Below are positions 1 through 9,299 of a stretch of 64,000 bases of DNA, one piece after another. Under the pieces are notes generated by a model that saw only the letters and a list, made by a program, of their open reading frames with translations, searched no databases and was not told the DNA's origin. Source of the stretch: Microbacteriaceae bacterium PS02068 (GTDB lineage: Bacteria > Actinomycetota > Actinomycetes > Actinomycetales > Microbacteriaceae). Within the stretch, counting starts at the first letter, position 1; every line of letters starts with the position of its first letter. The DNA lies in contig JASCPF010000011.1 of the NCBI GenBank assembly GCA_029959325.1, positions 1-64,000 of the forward strand. Reading direction: 5' to 3'. The translations under genes and the position numbers were made by a program.

Positions 1-361
1 CAAGGGGGGCTGGGGCGAGGGCCGGGGCGGGAGTCGGCGCGGGTGCCGAGACCGCCGGCGCGCGCACCTCGGTGCGCGTCGGCGCGACAGCCTCGACGGG
101 GCGATCCCACCGGGGCGCCGACGCGTCGGCCCGTCGCGAGGGCAGGCTCTGCTCAGCAGGCACGGATGCCACCGGCGCGGGTGCGACCGCGGGGCGGACC
201 GGCGCAGGGGCGGCCGCGGGGGCAGCCTGCTGCGGCAGGGTCACCCCGGGCACGCCGTCGAGAAGCGAACGAAGGTCGGGGTCGACATCCTTGCCGCCGA
301 ACAGCTCGGCGAAGCGCGAAGTCGAGGTCGGGGTCACGTAGCCCTGGTCGTTGGTCACCAT
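1..361 (-). CDS. Type IV pilus retraction ATPase (PilT-like), N-terminal part only
   Basis: This gene runs off the left edge; only about 120 N-terminal residues are present. They begin MVTNDQGYVTPTSTSRFAEL and soon become a low-complexity Ala/Pro-rich linker. No ATPase core lies inside the window. It sits 46 bp downstream of pilB on the same strand, where pilT is commonly found in actinobacterial type IV pilus clusters, so PilT is inferred from position. An AGGAG abuts the ATG at 361; the in-frame GTG at 358 is slightly better spaced and may be the real start. It could instead be another pilus gene with a disordered N-terminus. Confidence 0.5.
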   Translation of the reverse strand, partial: MVTNDQGYVTPTSTSRFAELFGGKDVDPDLRSLLDGVPGVTLPQQAAPAAAPAPVRPAVAPAPVASVPAEQSLPSRRADASAPRWDRPVEAVAPTRTEVRAPAVSAPAPTPAPALAPAPL

Positions 362-407
362 CTCCTGCTTTCTGTGTCCCCCATGGCTGTGTTTGCGATC
401 CGCACGC

Positions 408-2477
408 CTAGAGCGTGACGCGCAGGATCTCTTCGATGGAGGTGTGCCCCAGCAGCACCTTGGCCCAACCGTCCATGCGCAGCCGGATCATGCCGGCCGC
501 TTCCGCCTGCGCCGCGATCTCCGCGGCCGGCGAGTTCTGCGAGGCGAGACGCTCGATGTTGTCATCGACGCCCATCACTTCGTGCAGCGCGATGCGCCCT
601 CGGTAGCCCGTGTTCGAGCACTGTGGGCATCCGACCGGGCGATGCACGACGTGCGCCTCTCCGGTGAGCGGCACACCCAGGGCGCGCAGCTCGGTCTCGG
701 TCGCGACGGTCTCTTCCTTGCACCTGCCGCACAGGCGCCGCGCGAGGCGCTGCGCGACGACCGAGTCGAGCGCCGACCCCACGAGGAAGGGCTCGACGCC
801 CATCTCGATGAGTCGGGTCACCGAGCTCGGGGCGTCGTTGGTGTGCAGCGTCGACAGCACGAGGTGACCGGTCAGCGACGACTCGATCGCGATCTTCGCC
901 GTCTCTTCGTCACGAATCTCACCGAGCAGGATGATGTCGGGGTCGGACCGCAGGATCGAGCGCAGCGCCGCGGCGAAGGTCATCCCCGCTTTGGTGTTCA
1001 CCTGCACCTGGTTGATCCCCGGCATCCGGTACTCGACCGGATCTTCGACGGTGATGACGTTCACGGTCGGCTTCGAGATCGTCGCGAGCGTCGTGTAGAG
1101 CGTCGTCGACTTTCCCGAACCCGTGGGACCGGTGACGAGGATCATCCCGTAGGGCTTCGAGAAGCTGGCCGAGAACACCCCCATGTTGCGGTCGAGCATG
1201 CCGAGATCGGCGAGCTGAAGACTCGCGACCGGCGAGTCGAGCACACGGGCGACGACCTTCTCCCCCCAGACGGTGGGCAGTGTCGCCACGCGCAGGTCGA
1301 CGGTACGGCCTGAGTGCGTCACCGAGATTCGACCGTCCTGCGGCTTGCGGCGCTCGCCGATGTCGAGCTCGGCCATGACTTTCAGGCGGCTGATGACACC
1401 GGGGATCATCGATCGGGGAACCCGCTGCACCGTCGTGAGCACGCCGTCGATGCGGTAGCGCACACGCAGGTCGTCGCGGCCGGGCTCGATATGGATATCG
1501 GATGCCCGGTCGGTGATCGCCTGGCTGATGACGAGGTTGACGAGGCGGATGATGGGCGCTTCGTCAGTCCCCTGGTCGCCGACATCCTGACTCCAGGTGT
1601 CGACCTCGGCCTCTAATCCCCCAGTAAAGGCCGAGGTCAACTCTTCTACCTCGGAATCGACGCGGTGATACCGGTCGATGGCTGCGAGGATGGCTTCGGG
1701 CTCCGCGACGACCGTGACGATCGCCGACCGCAAGACGGCGGCGAGGTCATCGAGCACGACGATGTTCTGCGGATCGGCGAGGGCGACCATGATGCGGTCA
1801 CCCGCTCGCGCGATCGGCAGGGCAACATGGCGCCGGGAGAGGTTGTCGGGAATGAGACCGACGACGGTCGCATCGACGACGAATTCGGTCAGATCGACGT
1901 AGGCGAGGCCGAGACGGCCGGCCAGCGCGACAGCACGTTCCCGCGGGGTGGCGGGCTCAGGGTCGGGCTCGGGCGTGGCCTCGACGGCGGTCGACGTCTC
2001 TGCGACGAGCGAACCGTGGTCTGCGGTGAGACGCAGCAGCTCCTCGGCATCCTCGGCCTGGCGCGCCGGCGACGCGAAACTCGCGAGCCAGTCGATCGAA
2101 CCGGTGTCGACACTGAGTGTCTGCTCGGGCTCTGCGACGTCGGCAGCCACGAGGTCAGCCTGGATCTCGACAGGGTCAGGTTCGACGATCGGTGCCACGG
2201 CCATCGGCGCGGGCGGCTCCGCCGGCGACGACTGGTCGACGTGACGCAGCCGCTCGCGGACCGGCGCCGGCTCGGACACGGGCGGCACGACGGGCTCGGA
2301 CACGGGCGGCGGGACCGGCGCCGACGCTGCCGTCGTCGTGACGCGCGGCGCGGGCGACGGCAGATCGAGGGTGATCCCCGACCCCGACAGCAGCGACTGC
2401 CAGATCAGGTCATCGTTGGACATGGCCGGCGCGGAGCCTTCTGCCGACGGGTCGGATGCCCGCTGGTCGCTCAACAT
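408..2477 (-). CDS. pilB: Type IV pilus assembly ATPase PilB (GspE/PulE family)
   Basis: Cytoplasmic hexameric ATPase that powers pilus extension or type II secretion. After an acidic Pro/Ala-rich N-terminal region comes an MshEN/T2SSE_N-like domain, then the ATPase core with Walker A GPTGSGKST, an Asp box around DPVEYR, Walker B ILLGEIRD, the His box STLHTND and a zinc-binding tetracysteine (CGRC ... CPQC). Length is about 690 residues. The start is uncertain: ATG 2477 overlaps the stop of a short upstream reading frame (ATGTTGA), ATG 2423 begins MSNDDLIWQ, and GTG 2570 is also in frame. Family assignment is secure; the start is not. Confidence 0.88.
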   Translation of the reverse strand: MLSDQRASDPSAEGSAPAMSNDDLIWQSLLSGSGITLDLPSPAPRVTTTAASAPVPPPVSEPVVPPVSEPAPVRERLRHVDQSSPAEPPAPMAVAPIVEPDPVEIQADLVAADVAEPEQTLSVDTGSIDWLASFASPARQAEDAEELLRLTADHGSLVAETSTAVEATPEPDPEPATPRERAVALAGRLGLAYVDLTEFVVDATVVGLIPDNLSRRHVALPIARAGDRIMVALADPQNIVVLDDLAAVLRSAIVTVVAEPEAILAAIDRYHRVDSEVEELTSAFTGGLEAEVDTWSQDVGDQGTDEAPIIRLVNLVISQAITDRASDIHIEPGRDDLRVRYRIDGVLTTVQRVPRSMIPGVISRLKVMAELDIGERRKPQDGRISVTHSGRTVDLRVATLPTVWGEKVVARVLDSPVASLQLADLGMLDRNMGVFSASFSKPYGMILVTGPTGSGKSTTLYTTLATISKPTVNVITVEDPVEYRMPGINQVQVNTKAGMTFAAALRSILRSDPDIILLGEIRDEETAKIAIESSLTGHLVLSTLHTNDAPSSVTRLIEMGVEPFLVGSALDSVVAQRLARRLCGRCKEETVATETELRALGVPLTGEAHVVHRPVGCPQCSNTGYRGRIALHEVMGVDDNIERLASQNSPAAEIAAQAEAAGMIRLRMDGWAKVLLGHTSIEEILRVTL

Positions 2478-2566
2478 GACACGCCCGAGAATGTGGGGCA
2501 AGTGCGGTCGATGACCGCGTCGCGACGGGTCTTCTTCACCGTGTCGCAAAAAGGTGCGTCCATCAT
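2471..2566 (-). CDS. Possible 31-residue leader peptide upstream of pilB
   Basis: A short frame starting with tandem ATG codons has the only good ribosome site in this leader (GGAAAGG, 7 nt before the ATG). Its TGA overlaps the ATG at 2477 used for pilB (ATGTTGA), an arrangement typical of translational coupling. The peptide starts MMDAPFCDTVKKTRRDAV and contains three cysteines. No family is recognised. It may regulate pilB translation or may be chance. Confidence 0.3.
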   Translation of the reverse strand: MMDAPFCDTVKKTRRDAVIDRTCPTFSGVSC

Positions 2567-2652
2567 GCACGTACCTTTCCGGGTGTTGCGAACGTGGCGA
2601 TTCGGAGCACCGATGCGCGATCCGGGGGGTTCACGCGCATCGAAAGGATTGC

Positions 2653-2699
2653 CTACCGGGGGGATAGGAGTTGCACCTGTGCTACCGAGTGGGGGGATA
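2653..2699. repeat. Two CTACC...GGGGGGATA direct repeats upstream of pilB
   Basis: CTACCGGGGGGATA at 2653-2666 and CTACCGAGTGGGGGGATA at 2682-2699 differ by a 4-bp insertion. A third G6 run (CCGGGGGGT) lies near 2622. They fall in the roughly 250-bp leader before the pilus genes, so they may be binding sites for an activator or sigma factor of pilus transcription. No known consensus is recognised. Confidence 0.35.
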
Positions 2700-2827
2700 A
2701 TGCAGAAGACCCGCCGCGAAGCTTGCCTCCCGAAGCAATCATGAGAGATTTCTCATGTTCGTGTCAAGCGGAAATCTGTGCGTTCCCTGAGTTCCGTGTA
2801 AAGGAATCCTCTAGCGCATTTGCGCGG

Positions 2828-3124
2828 TCACGCGTCGAGCACATCCACCGTGACAGTGACGAGCGCTTCGTCATCGATGCGTTCAGCGTCGCGCACCGCG
2901 CGCTTGAGCGGCAGGATGTAGGCCCCTCGCGAGGCATCCGGAAAAATGGATGTACGCCACTGGGTCACACCGATCTGCGCGAGCACGCGCACCGACCCGA
3001 AACCCCGCTGTGGCCTCGGAATCTCGCGGATTTCCGCGCTGAGATCTGGCGGCAATGCGACGAAGAACCAGTCTTGCTCGCGGGCGGACCAGCGGAAGAC
3101 CTCGCCGTCGAATTCCAGCTGCAT
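2828..3124 (-). CDS. DUF1905 domain-containing protein
   Basis: Small soluble protein of 98 residues. The start MQLEFDGEVFRWSAREQDWF, the WFFVALP stretch and the later GVTQWRTSIFPD...YILPLK pattern match the DUF1905 fold, whose biochemical role is unknown. The ATG at 3124 fits the family start; the frame continues upstream without homology, and the ribosome site is weak. It stands alone, downstream of the adhE terminator on the same strand. Confidence 0.75.
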   Translation of the reverse strand: MQLEFDGEVFRWSAREQDWFFVALPPDLSAEIREIPRPQRGFGSVRVLAQIGVTQWRTSIFPDASRGAYILPLKRAVRDAERIDDEALVTVTVDVLDA

Positions 3125-3222
3125 ATCGCCAGAGTAGCGCGTCGGAAGCGGAGAACCTTTGTACGCCTCTGTGTCCACGATGTGGGCACCCATTTCGCAT
3201 CTGTGATCGATGCGCGCACGCG

Positions 3223-3260
3223 GAACGGCGGGTCGGGGATGCTCCCCCGACCCGCCGTTC
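3223..3260 (-). terminator. Strong hairpin downstream of adhE
   Basis: Perfect 16-bp stem (GAACGGCGGGTCGGGG and its complement) with a 6-nt loop, starting about 20 bp after the adhE stop. No clear U-tract follows, as is usual in high-GC actinobacteria. It separates adhE from the DUF1905 gene. Confidence 0.65.
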
Positions 3261-3278
3261 ACGCCGGCGTCCGACGCG

Positions 3279-6005
3279 TCAGGCGCTGGCCTTGGCGCGC
3301 TTCACCGTCCTCGCCGGGACCTTCACGGCGCCGGTCACGGCCTCGCTCTCGGCGTGAGCGACCTTCCGCGCAGCGCGCACCTCGTCGAACGAGGTGCCGT
3401 AGAACGCGGCTTCCATGATCGTCTCCATGTCGGCGATCATCGGCATGCGGGGGTTCGCCGGCGCGCACTGGTCGCCGTAGGCGGCCATCGCCAGGTCGTG
3501 CAGACCCGCGATGAAGGTCGTCTCGTCGACGCCCTGCGCCTGGAACGACGGCTGGATGCCGACGCGCTCACGCAGCTGCTCGACGGCGCGGGCGTAGCTC
3601 TCGACGCCCTCCTCGGGGGTCGATGCCGGCAGACCCAGGTGCTGCGCGATCTGCTGGAAGCGCTCGGGCGCGATGTAGCGCTCGTACTTCGGCCAGCTCG
3701 TGAGCTTCGTGGGGATGCGCCCGTTGTAGCGGATCACGTGCGGCAGGTAGGTCGCGTTCGTGCGACCGTGCGCCAGGTGATAGGTCGCGCCCGTCACGTG
3801 GCTCATCGCGTGCACGATGCCGAGGAACGCGTTGCCGAACGCCATGCCCGAGATGGATGCCGCGTTGTGCATCTTCTCGCGTGCCTTGAGGTCTTCGGCA
3901 TCGGTCGAGTTCGGCAGAGCCTTGGCGCTGCGCTCGATGTTCTCGAAGATCAGCTTGATCGCGTGCAGGCAGAGGCCGTCGGTGTAGTCATTCGCGTACA
4001 CCGACACATATGCCTCGGTGGCGTGCGTCAGCGCGTCGAAGCCGGCGTCGGCGACGAGGAAGCCCGGCAGCTGCGTCGTGAGCAGCGGGTCGACGATCGC
4101 GACGGATGCGGTCAGCGCGTAGTCGGCGAGCGGGTACTTCATGCCGGTCTCGTCGTCGGTGATGACGGCGAACGGGGTCATCTCCGAGCCGGTGCCCGAC
4201 GTCGTCGGGATGCAGACGAGCTTCGCGAGACCCCCGAGCTCGGGGAACTTGAAGGCACGCTTGCGCACGTCGAAGAACTTCTCGCGCATATCCGAGAACT
4301 CGACCTCGGGGTGCTCGTAGAGCAGCCACATCACCTTCGCGGCATCCATCGGCGAACCACCGCCCAGCGCGATGATCGTGTCGGGCTTGAACTGGCGCAT
4401 CAGCTCGGCTCCCGCCTTGACCTCCGACACCTTCGGCTCGGGCCGCACGGTGTTGATGAGCTGCACCTGCACGCGGTTCTCGCGGCGGTTCAGCACATCG
4501 ACGATGCGGTCGACGTAGCCGAGCTGCGTCATCGTGGCATCGGTCACGATCGTGACGCGCTCGAGGCCGCGCATGTCGGCGAGGTAGCGAATGGCGTTCG
4601 GCTCGAAGTAGGTCTTCGCCGGCACCTTGAACCACTGCAGGTTGTTGTTGCGACGACCGATGCGCTTGACGTTCAAGAGGTTCACCGCCGAGACGTTGTT
4701 GGAGACCGAGTTGTGACCGTAAGACCCACAGCCGAGCGTGAGCGAGGGCATGAAGGCGTTGTAGATGTCGCCGATGCCGCCGAGCGCCGACGGGCTGTTC
4801 GTGATGATGCGGACGGCCCGGACGACCTCGCCGAACCGCGCGATGACGTCCTGGTCGTTCGAGTGGATGGCGCCGGAGTGACCGAGCCCGTCGAACTCGA
4901 CCATCTGGCGCGACAGCTCGATGCCCTCGTCGGGCGTCGCGGCGCGCAGCACAGCGAGCACCGGGGCGAGCTTCTCGCGCGTCAGCGGCTCGTGCGGGCC
5001 GACGCCCGAGACCTCGGCGAGGATGATCGAGGTGTCGTCGGGGACCGTGAATCCGGCCTTCTCGGCGATCCACTGCGGGCTCTGTCCGACGACCGTCGGG
5101 TTGAGCTTCGCGCCGGCGCAGTTCTCGCTGTTCGCGGCGACACCGAAGATGAACTCTTCGAGCATCCGCTTCTCGTCGGCGGTCACGGTGTAGGCGTGCA
5201 GCCGGGCGAACTCGGCGAGCGCCTCGTCGGCGATCGGCGCGTCGAGGATGACGGCCTGCTCGCTGGCGCACACCATGCCCATGTCGAACGACTTCGAGAG
5301 CACGACGTCGTTGACGGCGCGGCCGACCTTGGCCGTGCGCTCGATGAAGGCGGGAACGTTGCCTGCGCCGACGCCGAGGGCCGGCTTGCCGCACGAGTAG
5401 GCGGCCCGGACCATCGCATTGCCGCCGGTCGCGAGGATCAGCGCGACGCCGGGGTGGTTCATGAGGGCGCCGGATGCCTCCATCGACGGCTCCTCGATCC
5501 ACTGGATGCAGTTCTCGGGGGCACCTGCGGCGATCGCAGCGTCGCGAACGACGCGCGCGGCCTCGCTCGAGCTCTTCTGCGCCGACGGGTGGAAGCCGAA
5601 GATGATGGGGTTGCGCGTCTTGAGCGCGAGCAGCGACTTGAAGATCGCGGTCGACGTCGGGTTCGTCACGGGGGTGAGGGCGCAGATGACACCGACGGGG
5701 TCGGCGATCTCGGTGATGCCGGTCAGTTCGTCGTGCGAGATGACCCCGACCGTCTTCTGATTGATGATCGAGTTCGTCACGTGCTCGCACGCGAACATGT
5801 TCTTCACGGCCTTGTCTTCGAACAGGCCGCGGCCGGTCTCTTCGACGGCCAGCGTGGCGAGTTCGCCGTGCACGTGCAGCGCCGCGACGCTGGCCTTCCG
5901 GACGATGTGGTCGACCTGCTCCTGCGTGAACGACGCATACGCGGTCAGCGCCTGCTGCGCCCCGTCGACGAGGGAATCGATCTGAGCATCGATCGAGGTG
6001 GACAT
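3279..6005 (-). CDS. adhE: Bifunctional acetaldehyde-CoA/alcohol dehydrogenase AdhE
   Basis: Reduces acetyl-CoA to acetaldehyde and then to ethanol with two NADH, the fermentative redox sink; family members form cytoplasmic spirosomes. The 908 residues match full-length AdhE. The N-terminal aldehyde dehydrogenase half carries the catalytic Cys in [10 protein letters not shown]. The C-terminal iron-dependent alcohol dehydrogenase half shows [24 protein letters not shown] and the metal-binding [16 protein letters not shown] region. The start MSTSIDAQ is set by TAGGAG 7 nt upstream of the ATG; the frame continues upstream but without homology. A palindrome about 95 bp upstream is shared with nrdD, so anaerobic or redox regulation is likely. 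Confidence 0.95.
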   Translation of the reverse strand: MSTSIDAQIDSLVDGAQQALTAYASFTQEQVDHIVRKASVAALHVHGELATLAVEETGRGLFEDKAVKNMFACEHVTNSIINQKTVGVISHDELTGITEIADPVGVICALTPVTNPTSTAIFKSLLALKTRNPIIFGFHPSAQKSSSEAARVVRDAAIAAGAPENCIQWIEEPSMEASGALMNHPGVALILATGGNAMVRAAYSCGKPALGVGAGNVPAFIERTAKVGRAVNDVVLSKSFDMGMVCASEQAVILDAPIADEALAEFARLHAYTVTADEKRMLEEFIFGVAANSENCAGAKLNPTVVGQSPQWIAEKAGFTVPDDTSIILAEVSGVGPHEPLTREKLAPVLAVLRAATPDEGIELSRQMVEFDGLGHSGAIHSNDQDVIARFGEVVRAVRIITNSPSALGGIGDIYNAFMPSLTLGCGSYGHNSVSNNVSAVNLLNVKRIGRRNNNLQWFKVPAKTYFEPNAIRYLADMRGLERVTIVTDATMTQLGYVDRIVDVLNRRENRVQVQLINTVRPEPKVSEVKAGAELMRQFKPDTIIALGGGSPMDAAKVMWLLYEHPEVEFSDMREKFFDVRKRAFKFPELGGLAKLVCIPTTSGTGSEMTPFAVITDDETGMKYPLADYALTASVAIVDPLLTTQLPGFLVADAGFDALTHATEAYVSVYANDYTDGLCLHAIKLIFENIERSAKALPNSTDAEDLKAREKMHNAASISGMAFGNAFLGIVHAMSHVTGATYHLAHGRTNATYLPHVIRYNGRIPTKLTSWPKYERYIAPERFQQIAQHLGLPASTPEEGVESYARAVEQLRERVGIQPSFQAQGVDETTFIAGLHDLAMAAYGDQCAPANPRMPMIADMETIMEAAFYGTSFDEVRAARKVAHAESEAVTGAVKVPARTVKRAKASA

Positions 6006-6097
6006 TGTGGGACTCCTACCCGGCGCGGACGCAAGATCCGCGTCATCGCTTTCCGGGTCCGAGGGCTCTCGGGCCTGTCTGACATCAGTATGACACA

Positions 6098-6112
6098 TGT
6101 GGTCTGACCACA
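6098..6112. promoter_or_regulatory. Palindromic operator TGTGGTC-T-GACCACA upstream of adhE
   Basis: Perfect 7-1-7 palindrome between the divergent adhE and lipase genes. The core GGTCNGACC resembles FadR/GntR-type operators (TGGTCNGACCA). The same sequence occurs twice in the nrdD promoter at 49483-49518, so it is probably the site of a shared regulator. The regulator is not identifiable from this window. Confidence 0.6.
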
Positions 6113-6146
6113 CAAGAATGCCCTGCTCGCCAGTAGGCTCGCGGTT

Positions 6147-7361
6147 ATGGCATCCGCTGCGCGTCGCGCCTTCCGCCGCTCGAGGCGGCGACGCGCGTGG
6201 GTCGTGTTCTTCGCGTTCGCACTCGCGATTCTCGGCGGGTTCGTCGCTGTCGGCGAAGCGCGGCTGGTCGGGGATGCCGTCGAGCAGCAGAACCTCGCCG
6301 CTTTCTATGAGCAGCCGCCCGGCGCACTCGACGGTGCACCGGGAACGATCGTCCGCAGCGAAGAGCTCGTCGGTGTGCCGTTCGACGCACGCGCGTGGCG
6401 CATCATGTACCGCACGACCGACGTGCACGGCAACATCGTCGTCTCGACCGGCATCGTCGTGACTCCACTCGGCCCGGCGCCGAGCGGCGGCCGCACGGTG
6501 CTCTCGTGGGGGCATCCGACCACCGGATCAGCCGCAGACTGCGCACCCTCGCGCAGCTTCGATCCGTTCGCGCTGATCGAAGGCATGCGACTCATGCTCG
6601 ATCGCGGATACACGATCGCTGCCACCGACTACGTCGGCATGGGCACCGATGGGCCCGACTCCTACCTCGTCGGCGACACGGGCGGCAACGCCGTGCTCGA
6701 CGCCGTGCGCGCGGCGCAGCACCTGCGCGCGGCCCACGCCTCAGACCGCGTCGTGCTCTGGGGGCACTCGCAGGGCGGGCAAGCGGTGCTGTTCGCGGCG
6801 CAGCGCGCGCCCCAGTACGCACCCGAGTTCACGATCGAGGCCGTCGCGGTCGCGGCCCCAGCGGCCGACCTCACCGCCCTGTTGAGCGACCACATCGACG
6901 ACATCTCGGGCGTGACGATCGGTTCCTACGCGTTCGCGGCGTACTCGCAGGTCTACGCCGATCGCGGAGCGACTCTCGAGAGCATCCTCACCCCCGGGGC
7001 GCAGAAGATCCTGCCCGAGATGAACTCGCTCTGTCTGCTGACGAACATCGGCCGCCTGCACGAGATCGGCCAGCCCGTCGTGGGCCGCTTCGTCACCGCA
7101 GAGCCCGGCAGCGTCGAACCCTGGGCCACGATCCTGCAGGAGAACACGGCCGGCGGCGTAGGGTTCGAGGCTCCCCTCTTCGTCGCACAGGGGCTCGACG
7201 ACAAGCTCGTCGTTCCGTCGGCCACCGAGCAGTTCGTCGCGCACGAGAAGTCGCTGGGCATGCGCGTGCAGTTCCACCCGATCGACGGCGCAGATCACGG
7301 CACCGTCGCCTACCTGGCGCTGCCCGCGCTGATGAACTGGCTGGACGCGCTCGGCGTCTGA
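6147..7361 (+). CDS. Secreted or membrane-anchored lipase-family alpha/beta hydrolase
   Basis: Serine hydrolase of 404 residues in the secretory lipase (LIP) family. A basic N-terminus is followed by a hydrophobic segment at about residues 18-36, a signal peptide or anchor. The nucleophile elbow GHSQGG places Ser at residue 208; the likely acid is in GLDDKLV (about 351) and the His in GADHGT (about 384). It probably cleaves extracellular lipids or esters. It is monocistronic, divergent from adhE, and ends in a hairpin. Confidence 0.8.
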   Translation: MASAARRAFRRSRRRRAWVVFFAFALAILGGFVAVGEARLVGDAVEQQNLAAFYEQPPGALDGAPGTIVRSEELVGVPFDARAWRIMYRTTDVHGNIVVSTGIVVTPLGPAPSGGRTVLSWGHPTTGSAADCAPSRSFDPFALIEGMRLMLDRGYTIAATDYVGMGTDGPDSYLVGDTGGNAVLDAVRAAQHLRAAHASDRVVLWGHSQGGQAVLFAAQRAPQYAPEFTIEAVAVAAPAADLTALLSDHIDDISGVTIGSYAFAAYSQVYADRGATLESILTPGAQKILPEMNSLCLLTNIGRLHEIGQPVVGRFVTAEPGSVEPWATILQENTAGGVGFEAPLFVAQGLDDKLVVPSATEQFVAHEKSLGMRVQFHPIDGADHGTVAYLALPALMNWLDALGV

Positions 7362-7383
7362 CGGCGCGCGGGGCGTCAGACGC
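7354..7383 (+). terminator. Hairpin overlapping the lipase stop
   Basis: GCGTCTGACG pairs with CGTCAGACGC across a 10-nt GC-rich loop, starting within the last codons of the lipase gene. Likely transcription terminator. Confidence 0.5.
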
Positions 7384-7405
7384 TGTCGTCTCCGATTCAG
7401 CAATC

Positions 7406-7422
7406 CTTCAGTCTTACTGAAG
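7406..7422. promoter_or_regulatory. Inverted repeat CTTCAGT-CTT-ACTGAAG
   Basis: Perfect 7-bp arms with a 3-bp centre, about 23 bp before the HsmA-family start. The position suits a repressor operator overlapping the promoter. No regulator gene is adjacent. Confidence 0.4.
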
Positions 7423-7444
7423 CATTTCCGCTAGGGTGGATGCC

Positions 7445-7837
7445 ATGCTCCCCTTCGCCATCGTCATCATCACCGCCGCCCTCGTGTTCTACTCCATCGG
7501 CGTCTGGGCCGAACGCATTCAGCGCACGCTCAAGTGGTGGCACGTCGGCATGTTCGCACTGGGCCTCGCCGCCGACACGACCGGGACTCTCCTCATGACG
7601 GCGATCGCCTCCGAGCGGCGCGCCGACGGCGTCGCCGAGACGGCGGCCGGCACCCTGATGGCGTGGACGGGCACGGCGGCCATCATCCTGATGGCCGTGC
7701 ACCTCGCGTGGGCGATCGTGGTGCTCATTCGGGGCCGCGAGAGCGAGAAGCACGCCTTCCACCGCTTCAGCATCGTGGTCTGGGCGATCTGGCTCATCCC
7801 CTACATCGCCGGCGCGGCGACGTCGATGGCCGGGTAG
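7445..7837 (+). CDS. HsmA family membrane protein (TIGR03987)
   Basis: 130-residue protein with four predicted membrane helices, beginning MLPFAIVIITAALVFYSIGV. The WWHVGMFALGLAADTTGT segment and the length match the TIGR03987/HsmA family, whose function is poorly defined. The ATG at 7445 is chosen over a GTG three codons upstream because AGGGTGG sits at normal spacing. Monocistronic. Confidence 0.7.
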   Translation: MLPFAIVIITAALVFYSIGVWAERIQRTLKWWHVGMFALGLAADTTGTLLMTAIASERRADGVAETAAGTLMAWTGTAAIILMAVHLAWAIVVLIRGRESEKHAFHRFSIVVWAIWLIPYIAGAATSMAG

Positions 7838-7898
7838 CCTCGCACGTGACGGGCGAGCTCTCACGACGAAGAGGCGCCGCGACAGAGAAGAGGCGACG

Positions 7899-9242
7899 AT
7901 GTCCGAGGTCGACACGATCGTGATCGGGGCGGGCGTCGCAGGTCTTACGACGGCGCGCCTCCTGACAGACGCCGGGCGCCGAGTCGTCGTGCTGGAAGCG
8001 CGGGATCGCCTCGGCGGCCGCGTGTGGACCGACCGGTCGGGCGGATACGTCACCGACCGCGGCGCCTCGTGGATCCACGGGATCACCGACAGTCCCGTCT
8101 ACGCGGCCGTGACAGCGTTTGGCATGCCCACGACCGAGTTCACGGTCGGCGGCTACCAGCCCGACAGCCGCCCGATCGCGCACTACTCCCCCGCCGGCCA
8201 CCGCCTGACCGACGACGAGGCCGCGCGGTACGTCGCCGATATCCATGCGGTGGATGCCGCGTTGACGCCCGCGATCGAGGCATCCGCCCCCGACGCGTCG
8301 TACCGCGACGTCACCGAGGCAGCGCTCGCCGACGCGAGCCGCGCGGGCGCCTGGGAGACAGACCGTGTGCAGCGCGTGCGCGAGTATCTCGAGCATCGCA
8401 GCGAAGAGCAGTACGGGGCGTGGATCGACGAGCTCGCCGCACACGGGCTCGACGACGACCAGGTCGACGGCGACGAGGTCGTGTTCCCGCAGGGCTATGA
8501 CCGCCTGGCATCCGGCCTGGGCGAAGGCCTCGAAGTGCGGCTCGAGCACATCGTGTCGGGCGTGGACTGGTCCGAAGATGACGGCGTCACGGTCACGACC
8601 GACCGGGGCGTCTTCACGGCCCACGACGTGGTGATCACGGTGCCCGTGGGAGTGCTGCAGTCGGATGCCTTCGTGATCGATCCCCCGCTGCCCGAGCCCG
8701 TCGCCGGCGCACTCGGCAGGCTCACGATGAACGCGTTCGAGAAGGTGTTCCTGCGCTTCGACGAGACGTTCTGGGACGAGGGCGTCTACGCGATACGCCA
8801 GCAGGGGCCGGAGGGCGCGTGGTGGCACTCCTGGTACGACCTGACCGCGCTGCACGATTCGCCGGCGCTGCTGACGTTCGCGGCGGGGCCTGCCGCCGTG
8901 GCGACCCGCGGGTGGACGGATGCCGAGGTCGTGGCATCCATCATGGGTCAGCTGCGCCGCCTCTACGGTGACGACATTCCCGAGCCGATCGCCGTGCAGC
9001 GGACGGCGTGGCAGGACGATCCCTTCGCCCACGGGTCGTACGCGTACATGACGCTCGGATCCACCACCGATGACCACGACGCGCTCGCCACGCCCGTCGG
9101 CGGCGTGCTGCATCTCGCGGGCGAGGCGACGTGGACCGACGACCCGGCCACGGTCACGGCCGCGCTCTGCTCAGGCCATCGCGCCGCCCAGAACGTGCTC
9201 GGCCACGAGGTGCCGATCGAGCGCGTCTGGGCCACCGAGTGA
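7899..9242 (+). CDS. FAD-dependent amine oxidase family protein
   Basis: Flavoprotein of 447 residues in the flavin monoamine oxidase family. The N-terminal dinucleotide fold VIGAGVAGLTTARLL is followed by the ADP-ribose-binding Glu (VVLEARDRLGGR). The C-terminal FAD contact region reads HLAGEATWTDDPATVTAAL. It probably oxidises a primary, secondary or polyamine to the imine with release of H2O2; the substrate cannot be read from sequence. GAAGAGG precedes the ATG. The following MFS gene begins 58 bp later and may be co-transcribed. Confidence 0.8.
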   Translation: MSEVDTIVIGAGVAGLTTARLLTDAGRRVVVLEARDRLGGRVWTDRSGGYVTDRGASWIHGITDSPVYAAVTAFGMPTTEFTVGGYQPDSRPIAHYSPAGHRLTDDEAARYVADIHAVDAALTPAIEASAPDASYRDVTEAALADASRAGAWETDRVQRVREYLEHRSEEQYGAWIDELAAHGLDDDQVDGDEVVFPQGYDRLASGLGEGLEVRLEHIVSGVDWSEDDGVTVTTDRGVFTAHDVVITVPVGVLQSDAFVIDPPLPEPVAGALGRLTMNAFEKVFLRFDETFWDEGVYAIRQQGPEGAWWHSWYDLTALHDSPALLTFAAGPAAVATRGWTDAEVVASIMGQLRRLYGDDIPEPIAVQRTAWQDDPFAHGSYAYMTLGSTTDDHDALATPVGGVLHLAGEATWTDDPATVTAALCSGHRAAQNVLGHEVPIERVWATE

Positions 9243-9299
9243 CGGGAATGGTGATCAGCGCGATTGTCGGGGGTTCGCGCAACGCCCTAGCCTGAAATC

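Noticed and set aside
3210-6107. 965-residue reading frame on the plus strand across adhE
   Set aside because: It is the antisense shadow of a high-GC gene: Arg/Val/Asp-rich with no motif, while the minus strand carries complete AdhE.
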